This document shows, in pieces, positions 53,815-62,327 of a DNA stretch of 64,000 nucleotides. A model generated the notes under the pieces. That model was not told the DNA's origin and searched no databases. It was given only the letters and a program-made list of their open reading frames with translations. Position 1 is the first letter of the stretch. Every line of letters begins with the position of its first letter. The DNA is taken from positions 81,042-145,041 of the forward strand of contig NZ_CAKTGT010000004.1 in NCBI RefSeq assembly GCF_934561735.1, given 5' to 3'. The stretch is from an uncultured Eubacterium sp. Its GTDB lineage: Bacteria; Bacillota; Clostridia; Oscillospirales; Acutalibacteraceae. The position numbers and the translations under genes are program-made.

Positions 53815-54239
53815 TGGCTAAGGCATTGATAACTATCATAGGTCATCAAAAATTTGACGATGACAAAGACCAAGTTGAAATGAAAACAGTCGGCACGGTT
53901 GAACATGATGACGACAATTACATAATCAGGTATAACGAAGAACTTGAAACCGGTTCAACACCTATCCGTGCAAAGCTCAACATTGCCAAAGACGAAAGCA
54001 AGGTTGAGATGATTAAATCGGGACCTTACTCCTCTTGCCTGATTATAGAAAAATCAAAGCGTCACCTGTGCAATTACGGCACGGAATACGGCGATATGCT
54101 GATGGGGATTTTCGGCAGAGAGGTTGAAAACGATTTTAACGAAAACGAGGGAACATTTAAGTTTAGCTATGACATAGATATAAACGGTGCAATTTCCTCG
54201 CAAAACGATGTAATAATAAAATTCAAAGTATGTGAATAA
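53814..54239 (+). CDS. YwiB/DUF1934-family beta-barrel protein
   Basis: 141 residues, almost entirely beta strand (ALITIIGHQKFDDDKDQ, TVGTVEHDDDNYIIRYNEE, KFSYDIDINGAI), matching the calycin-like DUF1934 family exemplified by Bacillus subtilis YwiB. Those genes usually sit directly before argS, as here (14-nt gap), and after a cell-wall or other gene in Clostridia. The role is unknown. The start overlaps the ddl stop by one base, so it is co-translated with ddl. Confidence 0.85.
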   Translation: MAKALITIIGHQKFDDDKDQVEMKTVGTVEHDDDNYIIRYNEELETGSTPIRAKLNIAKDESKVEMIKSGPYSSCLIIEKSKRHLCNYGTEYGDMLMGIFGREVENDFNENEGTFKFSYDIDINGAISSQNDVIIKFKVCE

Positions 54240-54253
54240 TCGGGAGAACAGAC

Positions 54254-55942
54254 ATGTCAAAAATGGTAAAAGAAGTAGAAAACAAACTTTACGAGGCTAT
54301 CGAAAATGCTGTTAATTCGGCAATCGAAAACGGAGATTTGCCTCAGGCGGATATGCCAAAATTTATAATTGAAAAACCTGCCGACAAGAAAAACGGCGAC
54401 TTTTCATCAAACATCGCAATGGCAGGTGCAAGAGCATTTCATCAGGCACCTCGTATGATTGCGGAAGCAATAGTAAAGAATTTCAGCCTTGACGGCGGCT
54501 ACATCGACAGATGCGAAATCGCAGGTCCGGGCTTCATCAATTTTTATCTTTCGGACAAGTATTACAGCGATGTACTCAAAGACATTGTTGCAAGCGGTGA
54601 CAGCTACGGCCGTTCAAACTACGGCGAGGGTAAAAAAATCCTTGTGGAATTTGTATCTGCCAATCCGACGGGACCTATGCACATCGGCAACGCTCGCGGC
54701 GGTGCAATCGGCGACTGCCTTGCAAGTGTGCTTGATGCGGCAGGATATGATGTTCAAAGAGAATTTTATGTTAACGATGCCGGCAACCAGATTGAAAAAT
54801 TTGCAACCTCGCTTGAAGTAAGATATTTGCAGGAATGCGGCAAGGATGTTGAACTTCCTGAGGACGCATACCACGGCGAGGACATCACCGTGCATGCAAG
54901 AAACTTCTTTAGCGAAGTCGGCGACAAATACGCAGAATGTGACTCACAGGAACGCAGAGATGCACTTGTTGCGTATGCTTTGCCTAAAAATATCGCAGGT
55001 CTTGAAGCAGACCTCGGCAAGTACAGAATTAAGTACGACAAGTGGTTCAGAGAATCAACTCTCCACAAGGACGGCTCGGTTCAAAAGGTTATCGAAGCAC
55101 TCAAAGAAAGAGGCGTAACCTATGAGCAAGACGGAGCACTTTGGTTTAAAGCAAGCGAATTCGGCAATGATAAAGACATCGTGCTTATCCGTGCAAACGG
55201 TATTCCTACCTACATTGTGCCTGACATTGCATACCACTACAACAAGCTTGTAACCCGCGGATATGACAAAGCTATTGATGTTCTCGGTGCAGACCACCAC
55301 GGTTACATTCCGAGAATGAAAGCGGCACTTACCGCTCTCGGACTTGATGCAGACAGACTTGACATTGTTATTATGCAAATGGTTCGCCTTGTCAGAAACG
55401 GCGAAACAATCAAACTTTCAAAGCGTTCGGGCAAAGCCATCACACTTAATACTCTTCTTGAAGAAATTCCGATTGATGCGGCAAGATTCTTCTTTAATCT
55501 CCGTGAGCCGAATTCGCACTTTGATTTTGACCTTGAACTTGCGGCAAAACAAAGCAGCGAAAACCCTGTATATTATGTTCAGTACGCTCACGCAAGAATT
55601 TGCTCAATCATCAAAAAAGCCGCAGAAGAAGGCATTGAGGTTGTTACACCGTCTGCAGAAGCACTCAACAGACTTAATTCGGACGAGGAGCGTGACCTTA
55701 TTTCTCACCTTGCAGGACTTACCGATGAAATTATCGGTGCGGCAAAGAATTACGACCCTGCAAAAATCACTCACTACGTAATTGACCTTGCAACTCTTTT
55801 CCACAAATTCTACAACGCACACAGAGTTGTAAGCGAGGATAAAGAACTTACCGAAGCAAGACTTTTCCTTTGCACTGCGGTTAAAAACACAATCAAAAAC
55901 ATTCTTGTTATGCTCAAGGTTGATGTTCCTGAAGCAATGTAA
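54254..55942 (+). CDS. argS: Arginyl-tRNA synthetase
   Basis: Charges tRNA-Arg. It has 562 residues. It carries the N-terminal Arg-S additional domain, FVSANPTGPMHIGNARGGAI with the HIGH-type motif (HIGN, near residue 140), VLGADHHGYIPRMKAAL, IKLSKRSGKAITL in place of KMSKS, and the helical DALR anticodon-binding domain at the C-terminus. GGGAG precedes the ATG by 7 nt. Confidence 0.97.
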   Translation: MSKMVKEVENKLYEAIENAVNSAIENGDLPQADMPKFIIEKPADKKNGDFSSNIAMAGARAFHQAPRMIAEAIVKNFSLDGGYIDRCEIAGPGFINFYLSDKYYSDVLKDIVASGDSYGRSNYGEGKKILVEFVSANPTGPMHIGNARGGAIGDCLASVLDAAGYDVQREFYVNDAGNQIEKFATSLEVRYLQECGKDVELPEDAYHGEDITVHARNFFSEVGDKYAECDSQERRDALVAYALPKNIAGLEADLGKYRIKYDKWFRESTLHKDGSVQKVIEALKERGVTYEQDGALWFKASEFGNDKDIVLIRANGIPTYIVPDIAYHYNKLVTRGYDKAIDVLGADHHGYIPRMKAALTALGLDADRLDIVIMQMVRLVRNGETIKLSKRSGKAITLNTLLEEIPIDAARFFFNLREPNSHFDFDLELAAKQSSENPVYYVQYAHARICSIIKKAAEEGIEVVTPSAEALNRLNSDEERDLISHLAGLTDEIIGAAKNYDPAKITHYVIDLATLFHKFYNAHRVVSEDKELTEARLFLCTAVKNTIKNILVMLKVDVPEAM

Positions 55943-55966
55943 AAAGCACAAAAAAGAGGTATAAAT

Positions 55967-57370
55967 ATGAAGTTCAAAGCAAGCACATTACACAAGATAG
56001 GCAGACCTCTTGTTAATTATGTTTACAAAAATCCAAAAAGGAATATACCAAAGGTACTCAAAATCGGCAAAGCGGTTACAGGAAATCTGTTCCCCGAATC
56101 AACCTGGACCGCTCCGCTTGATGTTATCACCAATCCGCAAAACACTTGGAACGAATATGTTTACCGTATTATTGAAGAAACCGACAAGGAGCTTCTTACA
56201 AATGTGCTCCTTACCTTTGCGATTGATGCAGGATATATTGGAACTTCAACCCTGCGTGAAAACAGAGATAAACTCAAGTGCAACATTCCGTGGATTATTC
56301 TTATGGACCCTACCTCTGCATGCAACCTCAAATGCAAAGGCTGTTGGGCTGCCGAATACGGTCATCACTCAAATCTTACTCTTGACGAAATGAGAAAAAT
56401 CGTTACCGAGGCAAAGGCTCTCGGCACGCACTTCTTTATGTTCACGGGCGGCGAGCCGCTTGTACGCAAAAAGGATATTCTTACCCTCACAAACGAAAAC
56501 AAAGACTGCATCTTTCTTGCATTTACAAACGGCACGCTTGTTGACGACGAATTCTGCGAAGAATTGAAGAAATCGGGCAACTTTGCACTTGCACTTTCTA
56601 TTGAGGGCACAGAGGAAACAACAGATGCAAGACGAGGCGAGGGCGTTTACCAAAAAGTTGTTGACGCTATGGCGTTGCTCAAAAAACACAAGTGTATTTT
56701 CGGCACATCGGTTTGCTACACAAGTAAAAACTATGACGCCGTAACCTCGGACAAGTTTTATGATATGGAAATTGAAGCGGGTGCAAAATTTGCTCTTTAC
56801 TTCCACTATATGCCGGTCGGCTCGGATGCAGACACTTCATTGCTTCTCACTCCGGAGCAAAGAGAACATGTTTACAGAACTATCCGCAAAAAGAGAAGAA
56901 CACGAAAAGGCAAGCCGATATTTGTTATGGACTTCCAAAACGACGGCGAATTTGTAGGCGGTTGCATCGCAGGCGGAAGAAACTATTTCCACATCAACAG
57001 CGAGGGTGATGCAGAGCCTTGCGTATTCATCCATTACAGCGACAGCAACATCAGAGAAAAGAGTATTCTTGAATGTTTGCGTTCGCCTCTTTTCAAGCAA
57101 TATTACAAGGGACAGCCGTTCAATAACAATATGCTCCGCCCTTGCCCGATGCTTGAAAATCCGCAGGCGTTAAGGCATATCATTGATGTAACGGGTGCAA
57201 AATCAACAAACCTCACCTGCCCTGAATCGGCAGAAGAACTTTGCTCAAAGTGCGACCTTTATGCAAAAGAATGGGCACCGATGGCAAAGCAGATTTGGGA
57301 GGAGCAGGAACGCTTCCACCCATTCACACAATACTACCGTGACACCGACGAAGCCAAAAACGAACAATAA
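55967..57370 (+). CDS. Radical SAM protein with SPASM-like C-terminus, function unknown
   Basis: 467 residues. After about 105 residues of basic and helical N-terminal extension comes the radical SAM core with CNLKCKGC (Cys119, 123, 126), MFTGGEPLVRKKD (SAM-binding GGEP) and LALSIEGTEETTDARRGEG. The C-terminal 140 residues contain further cysteines (GGCIAGG, EPCVF, RPCPML, LTCPESAEELCSKC) in a SPASM-like arrangement that should bind one or two more Fe-S clusters. Such enzymes modify peptides, tRNAs or cofactors. No precursor peptide or partner is adjacent. It is 24 nt after argS with an AGAGG site. Confidence 0.85.
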   Translation: MKFKASTLHKIGRPLVNYVYKNPKRNIPKVLKIGKAVTGNLFPESTWTAPLDVITNPQNTWNEYVYRIIEETDKELLTNVLLTFAIDAGYIGTSTLRENRDKLKCNIPWIILMDPTSACNLKCKGCWAAEYGHHSNLTLDEMRKIVTEAKALGTHFFMFTGGEPLVRKKDILTLTNENKDCIFLAFTNGTLVDDEFCEELKKSGNFALALSIEGTEETTDARRGEGVYQKVVDAMALLKKHKCIFGTSVCYTSKNYDAVTSDKFYDMEIEAGAKFALYFHYMPVGSDADTSLLLTPEQREHVYRTIRKKRRTRKGKPIFVMDFQNDGEFVGGCIAGGRNYFHINSEGDAEPCVFIHYSDSNIREKSILECLRSPLFKQYYKGQPFNNNMLRPCPMLENPQALRHIIDVTGAKSTNLTCPESAEELCSKCDLYAKEWAPMAKQIWEEQERFHPFTQYYRDTDEAKNEQ

Positions 57371-57375
57371 AAAAT

Positions 57376-57420
57376 ATAACCCCGAACCGTTCCGAAATGA
57401 AGCGAACGGCTCGGGGTTAT
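57376..57420. terminator. Bidirectional terminator, radical SAM gene / ybaK
   Basis: ATAACCCCGAACCGTTC pairs with CGAACGGCTCGGGGTTAT (one bulge) around a 10-nt loop, flanked by A- and T-rich sequence. It is one of the strongest stems in the window. Confidence 0.88.
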
Positions 57421-57431
57421 TTATTATTAAT

Positions 57432-57911
57432 TCAATCGGCGTCTTTGATTATATCTTTATACTGAAGTCGGACTACCTTTTCCAAATTCTTTGGCGAGGT
57501 GCAGACCTGACAGCCCACTCTGCCGCCCGAGAAAAAGATTTTTTCCGCTTCTTGAGCGTTGATATGGATGGTTGTCTTAAACTGCTTTTTCATCCCGATA
57601 GGCGAGCATCCGCCGTGGATATAGCCTGTAAGCGGCAGAAGTTCCTTTTGCGGAATCATCTCGATACTTTTTTCACCTACTGCCTTTGCGGCTTTTTTCA
57701 AATCAAGCTCGTGCTCGGCAGGCACCATAAAAACATAATGTTCCTTTGACTTGCCGACCGTCACCAAGGTTTTGTACAAAAATTCCGGGTCGGTACCGAG
57801 TCCGTTTGCCACTTCAACCGCATTTGTGGTCATATTGTCATATGCGTAATGCGTGTATTCAAGTTTCTTTTGGTCAAGCACACGCATAACATTTGTTTTG
57901 TCCTTTTGCAT
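57432..57911 (-). CDS. ybaK: YbaK-type Cys-tRNA(Pro)/Cys-tRNA(Cys) deacylase
   Basis: Hydrolyses mischarged Cys-tRNA(Pro). The ATG at 57911 is preceded by GAGGTG; 159 residues. The editing-domain pattern is clear: YKTLVTVGKSKEHYVFMVPA, the GYIHGGCSPIGMKK block with the conserved GGCSPxG, and GRVGCQVCTSP with the C-terminal Gly-rich loop. It is a single-gene unit with its own promoter. ProX-type relatives are less likely because GGCSP is the YbaK/EbsC signature. Confidence 0.92.
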   Translation of the reverse strand: MQKDKTNVMRVLDQKKLEYTHYAYDNMTTNAVEVANGLGTDPEFLYKTLVTVGKSKEHYVFMVPAEHELDLKKAAKAVGEKSIEMIPQKELLPLTGYIHGGCSPIGMKKQFKTTIHINAQEAEKIFFSGGRVGCQVCTSPKNLEKVVRLQYKDIIKDAD

Positions 57912-57928
57912 AATGTCACCTCTAAAAA

Positions 57929-57957
57929 ATAATAGCACAAACCAAAATTAATATCAA
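57929..57957 (-). promoter_or_regulatory. Promoter of ybaK
   Basis: On the minus strand TTGATA (57952-57957), 17 nt, TATTAT (57929-57934). Confidence 0.65.
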
Positions 57958-57970
57958 TACAAGGTAAAAT

Positions 57971-58001
57971 AAAAATGCAGACCGAAAAAGTCTGCATTTT
58001 T
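57971..58001 (-). terminator. Terminator after the NSS transporter gene
   Basis: AAAAATGCAGAC pairs perfectly with GTCTGCATTTTT around a 7-nt loop, a symmetrical stem with a T-run on the minus strand right after the transporter stop. Confidence 0.88.
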
Positions 58002-58009
58002 GTTAGATT

Positions 58010-59404
58010 TTAAAAACTGAAAAGTCCGATTGCCTGAGCAAAAAGGATAACCAAAAGCACAGGTGCAACAAACTTAATCGTTACATTGTAAATAATCTTA
58101 CGGTTGAACTTTTCGCCGTTCTTTGTAACTTCATCAATAATAGTCTTTGGCTTTGCAACCCAGCCGACAAGAATACAGGTGAAGAATGCAACAATCGGCA
58201 TAAAGATATTGTTGCTGACATAGTCCATAACATCAAGAATTTGACCGACTGTGCCGTTTGGAAGTGTAAGTTCAAAGTAAAACTTATTGTAGCCGAGGCA
58301 AACGATTGTGCCGGCAATCAAAGCATATACCAAAACGACAACACCGGCGGTGTTACGCTTCCAATGGAATCTGTCCATAAGTGACGAAACGATAGCTTCC
58401 ATAATTGAAACAGATGATGTAATAGCGGCAAAAAGCACCATAACAAAGAATACAACACCTACCGCAATACCGATTTTGCCCATTGCGGCAAATACCTTCG
58501 GAAGCGAGATAAACATCAAGCCCGGGCCTGCTGTCATACCGTCCTTGCCCATAAACACGAACACTGACGGAACAATCATAAGACCTGCAAGAAGTGCAAC
58601 CAAGGTGTCAAAAATTTCGATTTGGTTAACCGACTTCATAAGGTTTGTGTCGTCATCAACATAAGAGCCGTAGGCAACCATAATACCCATAGCAACGCTG
58701 ATTGAGTAGAAAAGCTGACCGAGAGCGTCAAAAATAGTTGTAAATGTTGATTTGAGCGTAAGTGATTTAAAATCGGGTACAAGATAAATCTTAAGACCCT
58801 GCAAACCTGTACGGGTTACGCCGTCTGCATCTGTGTACTTAAGAGTGAGTGCAAACACGCCGATACAAATAATAAGAACAAAAAGAATAGGCATAAGAAT
58901 TCTGCTTGTTTTTTCAATACCCTTGTTTACGCCGCCGAAAACGATTACTGCGGTTGCAACAACATATACAGCCATCAAAATGATTGGAAGCCACAGACTT
59001 GTAATATGATCTGTGAAGTAGTTATCCGCTGCGGCTGCTACGCCATCGCCTGTTGCAAAGCTGATGAAATACTTGAGCACCCATCCGCCGATTGCACAAT
59101 AATACGGCAAAATAATTATCGGCACAAGAGTTGCGATTGTACCGAGCGGTCTGAACTTTTTGTTGAGTTGACCGTATGCGGTAAGCGGAGATTGCTTTGT
59201 TTTTCTGCCAAGTGCAATTTCTGTAACCAAAAGCGTGAATCCGAATGTAAGAGCCAAGATGATGTAACAAAGAATAAAAAATCCACCGTTATCTTTAGCT
59301 GCCAAATACGGAAATCGCCAAATGTTGCCAAGGCCTACGGCACTTCCCGCTGCTGCAAGAACGAAGCCGATAGAGCCTTTAAAGCTGCTTCTTTTCTTTT
59401 CCAT
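58010..59404 (-). CDS. Sodium-dependent NSS/SNF-family transporter
   Basis: Polytopic symporter of amino acids or similar solutes. It has 464 residues with about 11-12 hydrophobic helices. The N-terminal unwound first helix is conserved (GFVLAAAGSAVGLGNIWRFPYLAAKDNGG, residues about 12-40). The segment QLFYSISVAMGIMVAYGSY corresponds to helix 6, another substrate-contact region. Bacterial members carry tryptophan, tyrosine, leucine or alanine. The substrate cannot be read here; co-location with azlCD across a divergent promoter hints at branched or aromatic amino acids, but weakly. Confidence 0.93.
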   Translation of the reverse strand: MEKKRSSFKGSIGFVLAAAGSAVGLGNIWRFPYLAAKDNGGFFILCYIILALTFGFTLLVTEIALGRKTKQSPLTAYGQLNKKFRPLGTIATLVPIIILPYYCAIGGWVLKYFISFATGDGVAAAADNYFTDHITSLWLPIILMAVYVVATAVIVFGGVNKGIEKTSRILMPILFVLIICIGVFALTLKYTDADGVTRTGLQGLKIYLVPDFKSLTLKSTFTTIFDALGQLFYSISVAMGIMVAYGSYVDDDTNLMKSVNQIEIFDTLVALLAGLMIVPSVFVFMGKDGMTAGPGLMFISLPKVFAAMGKIGIAVGVVFFVMVLFAAITSSVSIMEAIVSSLMDRFHWKRNTAGVVVLVYALIAGTIVCLGYNKFYFELTLPNGTVGQILDVMDYVSNNIFMPIVAFFTCILVGWVAKPKTIIDEVTKNGEKFNRKIIYNVTIKFVAPVLLVILFAQAIGLFSF

Positions 59405-59445
59405 TTTAGTAGTCCCTCTCTGACATAATATTAGAATGAGTTTTA

Positions 59446-59474
59446 ATTATACCATAAAACGACAAAAAATACAA
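59446..59474 (-). promoter_or_regulatory. Promoter of the NSS transporter gene
   Basis: On the minus strand TTGTAT (59469-59474), 17 nt, an extended TGG-TATAAT (59446-59451). Confidence 0.7.
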
Positions 59475-59493
59475 CTAAATTATTTTTCCTCGG

Positions 59494-59522
59494 TTGACAA
59501 AAATATACCAATGTTGTAAAAT
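59494..59522 (+). promoter_or_regulatory. Promoter of azlC-azlD
   Basis: TTGACA (59494-59499), 17 nt, TAAAAT (59517-59522). It excludes the in-frame codon at 59494 as the azlC start. Confidence 0.7.
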
Positions 59523-59577
59523 CATTTTGCTTTATGTAAATATACAGTATTCTGCTGTTGAGAGGGATAATTTAATA

Positions 59578-60288
59578 ATGAATTACAACAAAACAAAGAC
59601 GGTAAAATTTGCGTTTAAAATGTCTTTGCCCGTTTTGTTCGGATACCTGTTTTTAGGCTCGGCTTTTGGCATTTCTTTGTTTGAAATCGGCTACAACTGG
59701 GTTTGGGCGATTGTTATTTCGCTTCTTGTATATGCCGGCTCGGGTCAATTTTTGCTCGTATCAATGATTGGCTCGGGAGCAAATCTTGCAAACATTGCGA
59801 TAATGACATTTTTTGTAAATTCACGCCATATATTTTACGGCTTGAGCTTTATAGAAAAGTTCAGAAGCTACGGTTGGAGATACCCGTCGCTTATTTTTTC
59901 GCTTACGGACGAAACATACGGAGTTAACACATCGTTTAACACCGTACCGAAAGGCGTTAACGAAGGCGACGCAAGATTTTTGATAGGAATATTCGACCAC
60001 GCATATTGGATAATCGGTTCTGTCATCGGCAACCTTGCCGGTCAGCTGATAAAAATTGACTTTACGGGCATAGATTTTTCAATGACCGCACTGTTTGTAG
60101 TTATTTTCCTTGACCAAATTCTTGCTTCAAAATCCAAACTTCCGGGATTTCTCGGTATAGTATGTGCACTTATTTGCCTGTTTATTTTCGGACCGGACAA
60201 GTTTTTGCTTCCGAGCCTCATAGTTACGGTGTCGCTTCTTCTTGCGTTTAAACCGTTCCTGTCGGGTGACAAAAAGGAGGTAAAATAA
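59578..60288 (+). CDS. azlC: AzlC-family branched-chain amino acid exporter subunit
   Basis: Large subunit of a two-component exporter. From ATG 59578, with an AGAGGG site, it has 236 residues. The AzlC signature is clear: LPVLFGYLFLGSAFGISLFE, VYAGSGQFLLVSMIGSGA, FVNSRHIFYGLSFIEKF and TDETYGVN. It has several membrane helices. The next gene starts inside its stop (TAATG), the normal arrangement for azlC-azlD. Confidence 0.95.
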   Translation: MNYNKTKTVKFAFKMSLPVLFGYLFLGSAFGISLFEIGYNWVWAIVISLLVYAGSGQFLLVSMIGSGANLANIAIMTFFVNSRHIFYGLSFIEKFRSYGWRYPSLIFSLTDETYGVNTSFNTVPKGVNEGDARFLIGIFDHAYWIIGSVIGNLAGQLIKIDFTGIDFSMTALFVVIFLDQILASKSKLPGFLGIVCALICLFIFGPDKFLLPSLIVTVSLLLAFKPFLSGDKKEVK

Positions 60289-60617
60289 TGCTTTCTACAT
60301 CTCAAATGCTCATCACCGTACTTGTTGCCGGTGCCGTTACATTTGCAACAAGATTGATTCCGTTTGCCGCTTTCGGTAAACGAGAGGTGCCGAAAATCGT
60401 TAAATACCTCGGCGACATTATGCCGCCTGCAATAATCGGAATACTGATTATCTATTGCATAAAGGACGGCTACACCTTTGATATGAACATACTTGCACCG
60501 CAGCTGATTGCCATTGCTCTCACGGTAATTGTACATTTGTGGAAGCGTAACACGCTAATCAGCATATCGGTCGGCACCATATCATATATGTTACTCATTC
60601 ATTATGTATTTGTATAA
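60288..60617 (+). CDS. azlD: AzlD-family branched-chain amino acid transport protein
   Basis: Small partner of AzlC. It has 109 residues with about four helices. VTFATRLIPFAAFGKRE and GDIMPPAIIGILIIYCIKD are the AzlD hallmarks. It overlaps azlC by one base and is followed directly by a strong terminator. Confidence 0.95.
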   Translation: MLSTSQMLITVLVAGAVTFATRLIPFAAFGKREVPKIVKYLGDIMPPAIIGILIIYCIKDGYTFDMNILAPQLIAIALTVIVHLWKRNTLISISVGTISYMLLIHYVFV

Positions 60618-60621
60618 ATTA

Positions 60622-60660
60622 ACAACACCGCAAACTCAACTTTTTGAGCTTGCGGTGTTT
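60622..60660. terminator. Bidirectional terminator azlD / merR
   Basis: AACACCGCAA pairs with TTGCGGTGTT, with an additional inner stem CTCA/TGAG. T-runs lie on both flanks. Confidence 0.85.
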
Positions 60661-60673
60661 TACTTTTAGACAT

Positions 60674-61114
60674 TTAACTTTTATGAGTTTTATTATAAAG
60701 TTCCTGTATGCCATCAGGGAATTTATCCGGGAACATTGCAAGCACATTTTCGTCCGTGCCATCCTTAATCGCCGTGTCATAATACCAATATTTAAAATTA
60801 AGCATATCCAAACTATGTTCCATTTCAGCCATTTCGGTCCTTATAACTTCACGACGCTTGCCGAGAAGTTCTCTGCGTTTTTCAAATGTTGACGACCCTT
60901 CTTGACACCAATCCATAAACTGCTTGATTTCCTTAATCTCAAGCCCCGATTTTTTAAGACACTCAATCACACGAAGCGATTCAATCTCGTTATCTGAAAA
61001 CTTGCGTATGCCGGAAACTCTCTCTAACTTTGGAAAAAGCCCCTCTTTATCATAATATCGCAATGTTGAAACCGGCAAATCAAACATATTTGCGACTTCG
61101 CTGATCGAATACAT
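60674..61114 (-). CDS. MerR-family transcriptional regulator
   Basis: 146 residues. An N-terminal winged helix typical of MerR (MYSISEVANMFDLPVSTLRYYDKEGLFP), the second wing GIRKFSDNEIESLRVIECLK, then a long dimerisation helix and a short effector region (about 110-146). One cysteine (MDWCQEGSS, about residue 69) might sense electrophiles or metal, as in the AdhR group, but there is no metal-binding cluster. A perfect palindrome lies just upstream of its own -10 box, pointing to autoregulation. No obvious target gene is co-transcribed. Confidence 0.9.
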   Translation of the reverse strand: MYSISEVANMFDLPVSTLRYYDKEGLFPKLERVSGIRKFSDNEIESLRVIECLKKSGLEIKEIKQFMDWCQEGSSTFEKRRELLGKRREVIRTEMAEMEHSLDMLNFKYWYYDTAIKDGTDENVLAMFPDKFPDGIQELYNKTHKS

Positions 61115-61130
61115 ATTTCATCTCCTTTAA

Positions 61131-61155
61131 ATTATAGACTTAAAGTTAACTTTAA
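61131..61155 (-). promoter_or_regulatory. MerR-type operator overlapping the merR promoter
   Basis: A perfect 16-bp palindrome (61140-61155, TTAAAGTTAACTTTAA) sits directly behind a TATAAT box (61131-61136) of the minus-strand promoter, in the spacer where MerR regulators bind. A -35 at 19 bp spacing is poor, which fits activator-dependent transcription. Confidence 0.7.
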
Positions 61156-61240
61156 CTATTACTATACTTTTATAATATCACTTTAAGCACAAAAAATCAA
61201 TACCAAAGCTTGAAAAGGCTGCGTTTTTAGAGTTTTGCCG

Positions 61241-62170
61241 CTAAACATCACATACCCTCTCGCCTGTTAAAAACGACAAATCGCCTGTAAGTTCAAAAGT
61301 GTCTTTATTTGCAAAAAAGCCTTGTATCATAGAGATTGCTTCAGGCTTTGCCTTTTCATACAAATCAGCAAAACTTTCATTTCTCGCAACGCTTTTATTA
61401 TACGGTGAGTACCAGATACCGTGTCTGTTGTTGGCAAACTTTGCGGCATATTGCATATCGTCAACCCTGAACATAGAGGACGGCTTAAAATTCTTTGTGA
61501 ACGGCGAAGCAAAAGTTTCGGCAGGCTTCAGCACCTTGCAAATTTTATCGTTTGGGTCAAAGGTGACCTTTTGAATGTATTTTAAATCGTCTATCGCCTG
61601 TTCGGCATCGAATTTACTGACAAAATTCTCCGTTGAATTCGATACAAAAAAACTGATGATTTTTGCACAATGCGTGCGTGTTAAATCTGTATAATTAAGA
61701 GTTTTTGAAGTATCAAACGACGCAGGATTTTGCACGCCTAACCTCTTAAACAGCAAATAAGAATCAAGTGCAAACTCTGCCATATTGTGAGCCGTAAAGG
61801 TATGAATATCGGGATAAAGTTCCTTAAATCTGTATTGCATAAAATACACATACGGATGGCAAACCCTGTCAAGTGCATAGTGAAGAATAAAACCCACGGC
61901 ATAAGATTTTGCAATATCGTCATCAGGATATTGATTTACATAATCACGCAAAGCGTCAAACTGAACACTCGGCTTTGTCCTGTGCAAAACAGAACCGACT
62001 TTACGCAAACTTTTGCCGCACATCCATGGCAAAATTCTGTGGTCATAAAATATATCGGGACCCTGAGTGCCGATATATACCGCCTGTTCGTCAAGGGCAA
62101 AATCAACATTGCTCTTAATTTTTTCCATAAGTTCATACGCAAACAAATAATGAGTTGAGTAAGCCGGCAT
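61241..62170 (-). CDS. Zinc-dependent phospholipase C-like protein
   Basis: 309 residues. The arrangement of histidines and aspartates is that of the zinc-dependent phospholipase C/S1-P1 nuclease-like family: PAYSTHYLFAYEL at the start, IGTQGPDIFYDHRILPW, HYALDRVCHPYVY and HNMAEFALDSYLL supply candidate metal ligands. There is no signal peptide, so it is probably cytoplasmic. Clostridial genomes often carry such proteins of unknown substrate. AAAGG precedes the ATG; it has its own promoter. Confidence 0.82.
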   Translation of the reverse strand: MPAYSTHYLFAYELMEKIKSNVDFALDEQAVYIGTQGPDIFYDHRILPWMCGKSLRKVGSVLHRTKPSVQFDALRDYVNQYPDDDIAKSYAVGFILHYALDRVCHPYVYFMQYRFKELYPDIHTFTAHNMAEFALDSYLLFKRLGVQNPASFDTSKTLNYTDLTRTHCAKIISFFVSNSTENFVSKFDAEQAIDDLKYIQKVTFDPNDKICKVLKPAETFASPFTKNFKPSSMFRVDDMQYAAKFANNRHGIWYSPYNKSVARNESFADLYEKAKPEAISMIQGFFANKDTFELTGDLSFLTGERVCDV

Positions 62171-62193
62171 AACATCACCTTTCCTTTAATAAT

Positions 62194-62222
62194 ATTATAA
62201 ATCATTTAGTGTTTAAGCACAA
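62194..62222 (-). promoter_or_regulatory. Promoter of the phospholipase C-like gene
   Basis: On the minus strand TTGTGC (62217-62222), 17 nt, TATAAT (62194-62199). Confidence 0.6.
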
Positions 62223-62227
62223 GAAAA

Positions 62228-62252
62228 AATGCACATTACGAAAATGTGCATT
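62228..62252 (-). terminator. Terminator after the aldo/keto reductase gene
   Basis: ATGCACATT pairs with AATGTGCAT around a short loop; on the minus strand a T-run follows at once. Confidence 0.8.
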
Positions 62253-62327
62253 AATATGTCGAAAACCTTTTTTCACAGCCTACAGCGTATCGAAAAAGGT
62301 TCCGGATTATCTTTAATCATTAATATG

